From Zygnema cylindricum (taxonomy: Eukaryota; Streptophyta; Zygnematophyceae; Zygnematales; Zygnemataceae), in assembly GCA_037447655.1 (NCBI GenBank), contig JBBHKE010001999.1, positions 1 through 64,000 of the forward strand: a stretch of 64,000 nt of DNA, written 5' to 3'. Below, in pieces: positions 24,343 to 32,633 of this stretch. The notes beneath the pieces were generated by a model. That model did not search any database. It was not told where the DNA came from and saw only the letters and a list, made by a program, of their open reading frames with translations. The first letter of the stretch is position 1; every line of letters begins with the position of its first letter. The position numbers and the translations under genes are program-made.

Positions 24343-25080
24343 GGTCACGGGCCCGCCTTCACGAATTCCGGTTTTTGATGGGAGAGAATATCTGTATTGG
24401 GCAGATCTTGTAAGGTCTTATTTTGTACAAGTGAAGCTTTTTGATGTTGTTAATGGATCTATGGTAGAAACTGATGTAAACTATGATCAAAAGAATGAGC
24501 AGGCTCTTCATTTGATAAAATTAATGATATCTAAGGAGCTGCATATGACATACATTCAGGCTTCTAAAGCATCAGAGATTTGGGATGCTTTGAAAAAGAC
24601 ATATTCTAGGGCTAATGCACAACATGAGATTATAACTGCTGGGCAGATCTGGGAAAATAAGTATACAGGCGGAAACATGGCAGAATATTGCAAGACTTCT
24701 GGTTGCTGAAATTGCATGTTCTCGTGGTTCATTTCCTGAGTTTCACCAAGCAATGATTTTAGTGAGGGGGCTTCCTAGTGAGTATAAAGGTGCCTATGAT
24801 GAACTCAAAAAATTGGATAAGACAAAGTGGAATCTAGCTACAGCTATAGAGTATGTTCTACAAAAAGAAGGGAATCAACTGGCATTTAATTCTGGAAAGC
24901 TAGCTGTAGCTTACTATGCTCAGTTTCAGAGAGAAAATAGATTTCAAGGAAATCAGTCCTTTCAGCAATATGAACGGTGTGTCTATTGCTATAATAATGG
25001 TCATTTGTACAAGTTTTTTCCTTTGTATATAAAAGCGTGTGAAACAGGTTCTTACCGCAAAGGATGGATGGTGAGAGGAG
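24287..25080 (+). pseudogene. B2 gag
   Basis: Starts at an ATG inside the LTR (MTTLASSSSSDPSVV), crosses the primer site as QVTGPPSRIPVF, and continues to 24709 through a capsid-like region (SKELHMTYIQASKASEIWDALKKTY). A small deletion near 24690 shifts the frame; the rest resumes in the frame from 24753 (VRGLPSEYKGAYDELKKL). The zinc knuckle CVYCYNNGHLYKFF has lost its last cysteine (phenylalanine instead). Confidence 0.85.
24343..24357 (+). other. B2 primer-site position, diverged
   Basis: GGTCACGGGCCCGCC differs from the family A site by three transitions, and the same sequence is at 21764-21778 in B1. The gag frame is kept (V-T-G-P-P). Priming may use another tRNA or tolerate mismatches. 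Confidence 0.6.
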
Positions 25081-27540
25081 CTCTATTTACACCGAAACCT
25101 TCGAGCAAAACCGCAGCTTTTTCAGCGGAGGAAGAGGAGCTGGTGAAGGAGATGGAGAAGGAGAAATCAGAGGTTGTTAGTTTTCCTAAAACTGATGACG
25201 CCGAGTTCTTTGCTATGACAAAGATGATGGAGGGAGAGAAAGTTCTCGGGTGGATTGTGGACTCCGGAAGTTCTTCCCATATGTGTTGGAACAAATCCTA
25301 TTTCAAGGATATGACACCTATCCCTACTCGTCAAATCTTTTATGCTTGTGGTGCCACGGAGGAAGCTAATGCTAAGGGTAACATAGATCAGAATTGTGAG
25401 ATACATGGCAAAGCTGTAAAAAGAACTTTGCATGATGTGTTATATGTGCCTAAATTTAAGAAAAAATTGTTTTCTACCTCAGTTGCAGAAAGTAAAGGTT
25501 TTGATGTTCTTCAGAGCAAAGGCAAAAAGATAGTAAGCAAAGATGGGAGAGTAGCCTTAGTGGGAACTAGAGGCCCAAACATGTTGTATCGGATGGACCT
25601 GGTTAATAAAGTTGATTTTGTGTACTCTAGTGTCCTTTCTGAAAATGTTTTGTGGCATAAAAGGCTTGGGCATGTTCATAATGAGAGGCTTGAAAAGATG
25701 GTGAAGACTAATATGATAAAAGGTGTCAAGCTTGGTGAAATGGAATCCCAAGTTTGTGATGGTTGTGCTCTAGGAAAGCTTCATAAGATTCCCCTACCAC
25801 AGACTTCAGATTATCGAGCAAAGGATCTTCTCGGCCTTATCCACTCGGATGTATGGGGACCGGCCAAAGTTTCTTCCTTTGGTGGAAGGAAATACCTTGT
25901 TACCTTCACTGATGACTACTCACGTTTCAGCCGAGTGTACTTTATGAAGGAGAAGAGCGAGGTCTTCACACATTTGAAGCATTTCCGGATCCGGGCGGAG
26001 AAACTTCACGGAAAATCGATCATTGCTTTGCGATCTGACAACGGTGGAGATTATGTATCAAATGCCTTTGCTGAATACTTGAAAGAAAATGGAATTTCTC
26101 ATGAGTTTACTGTTCCTTACACTCCGGAACAAAATGGTGTGGCTGAAAGACTCAATAAGACCTTGACTGAATGTGCTATGTCTATGACGATGGATAAAGG
26201 TGTAGATCCGAAATTTTGGGGGGAAGCTTTTCAGTCTGCTTCTTACATTAGAAATAGATTAGAAACTAGATTTGTGAAGGGTAAAACACCTTATGAAATG
26301 TGGACAGGAAGAAAGCCGAATGTTAGTCACTTTAGAGTATTTCGAAGTAAGTGTTTTATGTTGGATAACCTTCCAAATTGGAAATTAAGTCCAAAATCTG
26401 TACCTGGGATATTTTTGGGCTATGATGATGAGTCCGTAGGATATAGAGTGTATAATCCTAAGAAAAATACAATTCAGACTGCTAAGAATATGCAGATCAA
26501 AGAAAAAAGTCAATTTGTTGATGTTTTTAGCATGAATGAGGCGGAAAAGGCAGAAAAATTGCTGGAATATGTCATCCTTGGGCAGATTCATTTCAAACAA
26601 ACAACGGTTTCTTTATCTACATCTGAACTACCACATGTTTTGGGGGTGCCTGATCCACCTACTATTGCAACTACTACCGGACCACCTCCTCCTCCTCCTC
26701 CTCCTCCTCCTCCAAAACTGCGTCGCGGACCAACAATTCTCGCTTCAGATTTTCCGGGGGGAAGAAGACAAAGCAGCCGGCTGAGAGGTTACCAAGTGGA
26801 TCATGCTTATTCTGAAATCATAGGGGAGCCTCTTACCATTCAAGAAGCTTTCTCCGCTCCGAAAAAAGATCTGTGGATTGCTGCGGCGAATGACGAGATA
26901 AAGTCAATTATGGAGGCTCAAACTTGGGAGCTTGTGGAACTTCCACCGAATCGAAAAACGATTGGTTGTAAGTGGGTATTCAAGTTAAAACTGAATCCCG
27001 ATAATACCATTGAGAGATATAAGGCCAGGCTTGTTGCTAAGGGGTATAGCCAGAAAGAGGGCATTGATTATGAAGAGACGTACTCACCTGTAGTTCGTTT
27101 TCCTAATGTTAGGATTCTCTTATCTTTACCAGCAATAGAGGATATGGAATTGCATCAAATGGATGTGAAGACAACTTTCTTGCATGGGGATTTGGAGGAA
27201 GTTATATATATGAAGCAACCAGAGGGATATGTTGAAAAAGGGAAAGAAAATCTAATCTGTAAAATGGAGCTCAAAACTGGATGAATTTTTGACAAATCTT
27301 GGCTTTAATAGAATCAGTTCAGATCATTCAGTTTATGTAATGGAAGGGGAAGATAGAGTGATATATATTGTTGTTTATGTTGATGATTTGTTGTTGCTAA
27401 GCAAATCCATTAATGAAATTAACAAAATAAAAACAGCTCTAAATTCCCTGTTCGAAATGAAAGATTTAGGGGAGGCTAAGTATATTTTGGGAATTCAGGT
27501 AGAAATGGATAGAAAACAAAGACTAATTTATTTGACATAG
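25081..27540 (+). pseudogene. B2 protease, integrase and RT N-terminal half
   Basis: The open frame 24753-27284 contains the protease active site DSGSSSHMC at about residues 170-180, pre-integrase WHKRLGHVHNERL and CDGCALGK, and an integrase core with HSDVWGP, SDNGGDYVS and PEQNGVAERLNKT: a complete D, D, E set. A run of 10 prolines encoded by CCT repeats (about 26685-26712) precedes RT. RT keeps [19 protein letters not shown] and MDVKTTFLHGDLEE. Near 27262 about 40 bases (the SLYGLKQAPRQW region) are deleted, shifting the frame. It resumes at 27289 with YVDDLLLLSKS and stops at 27538. Confidence 0.9.
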
Positions 27541-28378
27541 AAAGAAGCCATTGGAAACATGCTTGAAAGGTTCGCATGTCAGAGGCAAAGTGAAGTGCTA
27601 CTCCCATGGAGTTCAGACAGAAAATAGAAGGGAAAGAATCACATGGTGGGGTTGTGATTGATGACTCTTTGGATTCAGGGGAGGCAGATTTTATGTCCTC
27701 CATTCCTTACAGGCAGATCGTCGGAAGCCTCATCTACTTCATGAATTGTACCCGTCCGGATATTGCTGCAGCTGTTGGAGCCTTAAGTCGAAGTTTGCAA
27801 AATCCAAACAAGTCAGACTGGGAGGCAGCAAAGAGAGTTATTCGATATCTTGCAGGAACTCGAAACCTCCGACTCTCTCTCGGTGGAGAGGAAGTAAAAA
27901 TTCAGACATAGAGCGATGCGAGCTATGGAGATATGCCAAGTCGACGCTCTCCTAGTGGATACATTTTGAAGATTGGAAGTGGGACATGCTGCTGGAGCAG
28001 CAAACTTCAGAAGGTGACAGCTCAGTCTACTATGGGGGCTGAGTACATGGCGGCTAGCGCAGCCGTTAAAGAGTTACTTTGGGTAAAGTCTCTCCTTCAA
28101 GAGCTTTTGTTTATGCAATCCAGACCTTAAGTAGTGTGGTGTGACAATCAAGCTGCCATTGTTATTGCATCTAACCTTAGCCATCACTTTAAGAGCAAAC
28201 ACATTGATATCAAGCTACACTTTGTGAGAGAGAAGGTTATGGGATGAGTTCTGAAACTCAGTTATTTACCAGATGATTATTTACCAGATGAGGAGATGGT
28301 TGCTGACATGATGACTAAACCCTTGCCTCCACCTAAATTAAATTTTTGCAGAGAGGCATGTGGCTTAAATGGCTAGAA
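27541..28378 (+). pseudogene. B2 RT C-terminus and RNase H, degraded
   Basis: Frames 27606-27911 and 27933-28130 carry IPYRQIVGSLIYFMNCTRPD and a GYILKIGSGTCCWSSK RNase H core. Stops replace a tryptophan before SDASYGD and other residues. CDNQAAIVIAS follows the second stop. A 15-bp tandem duplication (TTATTTACCAGATGA) is at 28261-28290. The tail MMTKPLPPPKLNFC leads to the polypurine tract. Confidence 0.85.
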
Positions 28379-28382
28379 GAGT

Positions 28383-28420
28383 CTAAAGCTTTAGGGGAGT
28401 GTTGTTTTGGAAAGCTTTAG
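28383..28420 (+). other. Inverted repeat around B2 polypurine tract/U3 junction
   Basis: CTAAAGCTTT at 28383-28392 and its complement AAAGCTTTAG at 28411-28420 bracket the purine tract AGGGGAG and the LTR start at 28400. The arms differ in sequence from those of family A but occupy the same place. Caveat: CTAAAGCTTTAG is itself palindromic, so the arms are also direct repeats. Confidence 0.6.
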
Positions 28421-29257
28421 TCCTCTCTATGCCTCGAGTGTGAGGGAGAGAGAGTTTCACGACTTAGCATATGTTTGGTTGTATGTTCGTTTCATTACAC
28501 ACCAGAATTGATGTTCCACTAGATTGGTAGGGAGTACACCTTTGTATACACTCCCGAGACACAAGTCACTACAAGAAAGAGGACACTACAAGAAAGAGGA
28601 CACTTCAGAATATCCGATTGTTTGTGCATAGATACACTTGAGGACAAAATGGCACATGGAGATTTGTCTACGGTGCCGAATGTGATATGTACGCGGTTGA
28701 GGGTGACCGCCGACAAATGCTGGTCCGTGTGATCCACATACACGACAAATGACGTGGCATATAGAATCGTACTCCTTTGTAAATATCTAGTAAAGGAGAT
28801 TTTTTGTCTTTGTGTGGTTAGTTGATTAGTAAAAGAATCTTTTTGTATGACCTACCTTGTTTGGTTCGAGCCGCAAGTATTTATTGTACAGCTGGTATGC
28901 CTCCGTACGTTCAGCAGCATAGGCTTTGCTGTATATTAGTAGGACTTTGATAACTTTGAATGTATGAACATTTTGTAGTCAAAAACTGTACATCCTATTT
29001 TTGGCATTTTCATCTGTGGATATCTCACAGATCAGTAGGCAGAATTACTTGTAATTTTGTGTGTATGGTCATCCTAATATTATCTACACTGTGGTAGATA
29101 TTAAGAGCTATTGTGTCTCTATTTTGGGTTTTATCATTTGTTGAAGTTGCTGTTTTTCAGACCGGTTTTTATGAAAGTTTCTTACTTGGTTTGGTTCCGA
29201 GATGACTACACCGGCATCCTCATCGTCTTTGGTTCCGGCTGTTGTCTCAGAACAACA
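28400..29257 (+). repeat. B2 3' LTR
   Basis: 858 bp, ends CAGAACAACA. A 17-bp tandem duplication (CACTACAAGAAAGAGGA) is at about 28568-28602 and absent from other B LTRs. Confidence 0.9.
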
Positions 29258-29866
29258 AGTTGTGGCAGATTTTTGGATTTCCTTTTTTTGACATCTAATG
29301 TCACTTGTGGACTAATTTGTGCAGGTCCACTTCCTCCATCTCCAAGGGATGAGGCATTAGGAGAGCCAACCTGTTCCTTTCCGCTCTCCATCTTATCAGG
29401 CCATGTCTTCCATGCTTGAGTTAAGACATCAATTGCCGCTTTTGGGACGATCATCTCACCTTGTGATGCAAATGTTCCAAGATTCCTTCAGTTGTTCAAA
29501 CTTTCTTTGCTCTTTTGATCTGACTCGTGCTCGAGTCCTTGTTGATTCTATTTGTTTTGTTTGGCTCTTGTTTCAAAGTTGATACTTATGTCACCTGCTT
29601 TCTAACTTTTCTTGCTTTCTCCTATGACATTTCTGACAGATTTTTCTGAATTTTGGATGCAGAAGCAGTCTTCCTCCCATCCATGGAGGCGGGCATTGGA
29701 GAATGGTGGTAGTGACTCCAACCAACCTCGTTAGCCGTACTTCAAATGTACCTGCAAGTTAGTGAGTTCACCTCTCTAGCTTTTGATTCTTTCTCCTTTC
29801 TCCAACTGTTTTGCATCACATTTTTTTTGTTTTCAATGTAATGTTTTTCTTTCTTTTTCTATATTC
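29258..29866. other. Unexplained DNA between B2 and A2
   Basis: Not LTR and not recognisable pol. A 64-codon stretch on the minus strand (from an ATG near 29454: PKAAIDVLTQAWKTWPDK) is hydrophilic like the frames at 36400-38000. The plus strand has T-rich stretches followed by CAG at 29319-29325 and 29655-29663 that look like splice acceptors. It may be the rest of the region split by A2, or host gene debris. Confidence 0.4.
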
Positions 29867-30913
29867 TGCAATTTTGTGTCCTCCATTGGACCACAGAATA
29901 CAGGAAGCCTCTAGATAGTATTTAACTAACCCACTTTAAGCCACAACCACTGCTGCCCAAGAAGGCAAACTGACAATTTGACTGCACCCCTGTGTAGCCT
30001 GGACTCCCCTGAGTCCGTAGAAAAAAGAATCACTGAAAAAGGCCAACCAGGCGATAAGTTATAGGGTGGCAAAGATGCCAATTTATACAAACTCTCTGAG
30101 AGAGAGGACTATCTACCTAAATTTTCCTAAGTCCTAGTTTTTCCTAATTCCCTCTCACAGCTCCTATCTACTGCCTGTACGAACCAATCACAAAACTGTA
30201 TAGTACTAGAAAGTACTACTGCCGATGTACTTTCTGTACGGCCTCTGTACGACAAGGCCATAAGTGGACGCGTGTATACTTTCCACTCATCCGTACGTTC
30301 CTCGGAATTCCCGCGACCGAATGACGTCTCCCCACGTGGCGCCAGGTGATGCCACGTCACTAAATGCCAAAGTGACCACTCCGGGATTTCGGCGATGATG
30401 TGCGCCGTTGGATTATATGCAAAACGTAATCTTGGCCGGAATAAATACTTGCGCGATATTTGTTCCGATGTAGAAATAAAATGCGTGGTATCCGTTTTGA
30501 ATTAGCGTCGTACGACGTACTTTATAAAACTGTATATATGTACGCCGTAAACAGTTTTAGTTAAATGAACTTTATCCTTTCGAACTAAATATATATCTAT
30601 CACATACCATAGCACTTAGCATTGGTCCTAGTCTATTAGGATAAAGCTGACCACTACCGGTCGATTTGACGAACCGCAGGTAGCGGGATCAAATCTCTGG
30701 TCCGTTAAGTATATTTTTAGTAACCTACTAAAAATAGCTGTCTGTTGAACTAAGGCAGCCATGGATCAACCTCTCTCTCTTTCCTTTAGTGACTACAACA
30801 AGTATGGGGGCTAGAGAGCGGAGGTGGAGGCAGGCTGTCCGTCCTTTTCTTTTTCCTTTTATAAAAACATATTTAAACCTAGAAAATACTCTAGAAATCT
30901 ATAAATTTCAACA
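29867..30913 (-). repeat. A2 3' LTR
   Basis: Read on the minus strand it starts TGTTGAAATTTATAG and ends TTGCA. In transcription order: the U3 motif (30788-30810), an antisense hairpin (30666-30675 with 30699-30708), G-box motifs (30332-30359), a dense GTAC cluster (about 30178-30252) and a TATA box (30081-30087). Confidence 0.93.
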
Positions 30914-30930
30914 CTCCCCTTATTTTCTAG
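30879..30930 (-). other. Inverted repeat around A2 polypurine tract/U3 junction
   Basis: CTAGAAAATA (30879-30888) and TATTTTCTAG (30921-30930) are perfect complements flanking the LTR start at 30913 and the purine tract (30914-30922 on the plus strand, CTCCCCTTA). Same arrangement as A1, J and L. Confidence 0.75.
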
Positions 30931-32633
30931 TCTAATTTTAATTTTTCTTTCAACCCGCATTTTTCCCGACAATATTTTAGTTTAGGAGAGGGCACAGGTT
31001 TGGTCATCATGTCAGCCACCATTTCTTCATCAGGTCTATACACAAGATTTAGAATTTTATTTTCAACTTTTTCTCTTACGAAGCTTAATCTTATGTCCAT
31101 ATGTTTTGCTTTGAAATGGTGTTTTGGATTGGCTGCAATTGCAATTGCAGCTTGGTTATCGCAAAAGATTTCATGCACTCCCTCCTTCATAAATCCCAGT
31201 TCTTGTAACAATGATTTCTTCCACATTAGTTCTTTTACAGCAGAACACGACGCCATATACTCAGCCTCCATAGTAGACTGAGCAACCACCTTTTGTTGCT
31301 TACTGCTCCAACAACAAGCACCTTCCCCCACATACAAAACATATCCAGAAGTGCATCTTCTCATAGGTGCATCCCCATAACTGGCGTCACTCCAAGTGGT
31401 GATATCAGTATGCTCCCCTCCCAAATGCAACCATAACTCTCTAGTTCCCACCAGATATCTCATGACTCTCTTGGCTGCCTCCCAATCTTTCTTCCTAGGA
31501 TCATTAAGACTCCTACTGAGTACTCCAACTGCTGCCGCTATGTCCGGCGTGGTACAGTTCATAAAATAGATTAAGCTTCCTACGACCTGTCTATAAAGAA
31601 TAGACTTCATGAACTCTCTCTCCTCTAGACTAATCTGATCGTCTAAGATCATCACTCCTCCTTCTACACTCCCATCACTTACTTTTTTCAAGTCCATGGG
31701 AGTGGTACAACTGTTAGCATTTTCCATCTGGAATTTCTCAAGCATATTATCTATTGCTTCTTTCTGAGTAAGTCTGATAATCTTCTTCCCTCTATCTCTC
31801 TCCATTTCGATCCCCAAAATATATTTTGCCTCCCCTAAATCCTTCATATCAAATCTGCCCCTAAGATCTTTCTTTAGCCTATTGATATTATCTAAAGACT
31901 TACTTAACACAAGCAGATCATCCACATAAATCGCAATAAAAATGACACCATTCTCATCTTCAAACATATAGATAGAATGGTCAGAGCTGATCCGGATGTA
32001 TCCCAGATCGGTGAGAAACTCATCTAGTTTCTTATTCCACTGTCGGGGAGCCTGTTTCAGTCCATATAAGGACTTTATGAGCCTGCACACTTTGCTCTCT
32101 TCTCCTTCTTCCACAAACCCCTCGGGTTGCCTCATAAAAATTTCTTCCTCTAACTCACCATTAAGAAAAGCAGTCTTAATATCCATCTGGTGAATTTCCA
32201 TGTCTTCCGCTGCGGCCAGACTGAGGAGAATCCTTACCGATGGGAACCGAACAACTGGAGCAAAGGTCTCCTCATAGTCAATCCCCTCTTTTGGGGTGAA
32301 CCCCTTTGCTACCAATCGAGCCTTATACCTCTCAATTGTATTATCTGGGTTCAGTTTTAGTTTAAATACCCATTTACATCCAATAGGTTTTCTGTCTGGA
32401 GGGCAATCCGCTAGTTCCCAAGTATTTGCTTCCATGATAGAAGCCATCTCATCATTTATGGCTCTAATCCATCTTTCTTTCTCTGGACTATTCACTGCCT
32501 CTAAGTAAGACTGAGGCTCATCTAGGTGAGATAGCTTAGTTACCTTATGGGCAGCTTGTTTTTCCTGTATCCTTTTGCTGCTCCTCCTTCCTCCCTCAAA
32601 CTCCGAAGCAGGAATGGATGGAAGTCTTGGATT
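30927..32633 (-). CDS. A2 pol: reverse transcriptase and RNase H
   Basis: This frame is in phase with the gag-integrase frame and downstream of the TGA at 32634-32636; the first ATG is at 32495 (522 codons). Numbering from that ATG, RT has the first catalytic Asp in HQMDIKTAFLNGEL (D105), SLYGLKQAPRQW at 142-153 and the active site YVDD at 190-193. RNase H has D370 (WSDASYGD), E410 (TMEAEYMA), D446 (CDNQAA) and D467 (HMDIRLSF), all intact. RT copies element RNA into cDNA, and RNase H removes the template and frees the polypurine primer. Without readthrough it would not be made as part of the polyprotein. Confidence 0.93.
   Translation of the reverse strand, partial: NPRLPSIPASEFEGGRRSSKRIQEKQAAHKVTKLSHLDEPQSYLEAVNSPEKERWIRAINDEMASIMEANTWELADCPPDRKPIGCKWVFKLKLNPDNTIERYKARLVAKGFTPKEGIDYEETFAPVVRFPSVRILLSLAAAEDMEIHQMDIKTAFLNGELEEEIFMRQPEGFVEEGEESKVCRLIKSLYGLKQAPRQWNKKLDEFLTDLGYIRISSDHSIYMFEDENGVIFIAIYVDDLLVLSKSLDNINRLKKDLRGRFDMKDLGEAKYILGIEMERDRGKKIIRLTQKEAIDNMLEKFQMENANSCTTPMDLKKVSDGSVEGGVMILDDQISLEEREFMKSILYRQVVGSLIYFMNCTTPDIAAAVGVLSRSLNDPRKKDWEAAKRVMRYLVGTRELWLHLGGEHTDITTWSDASYGDAPMRRCTSGYVLYVGEGACCWSSKQQKVVAQSTMEAEYMASCSAVKELMWKKSLLQELGFMKEGVHEIFCDNQAAIAIAANPKHHFKAKHMDIRLSFVREKVENKILNLVYRPDEEMVADMMTKPVPSPKLKYCREKCGLKEKLKLD

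Larger units (their letters stand above)
23530..29257 (+). mobile_element. Ty1/copia element B2, full length, inactivated
   Basis: 5' LTR 23530-24342, internal 24343-28399, 3' LTR 28400-29257. Domain order is copia. The flanks do not form a duplication (GATAA on the left, AGTTG on the right), and the left flank is gypsy while the right flank is unexplained DNA. It is more intact than A1 or C, with an 843-codon frame spanning protease to RT. Confidence 0.92.
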
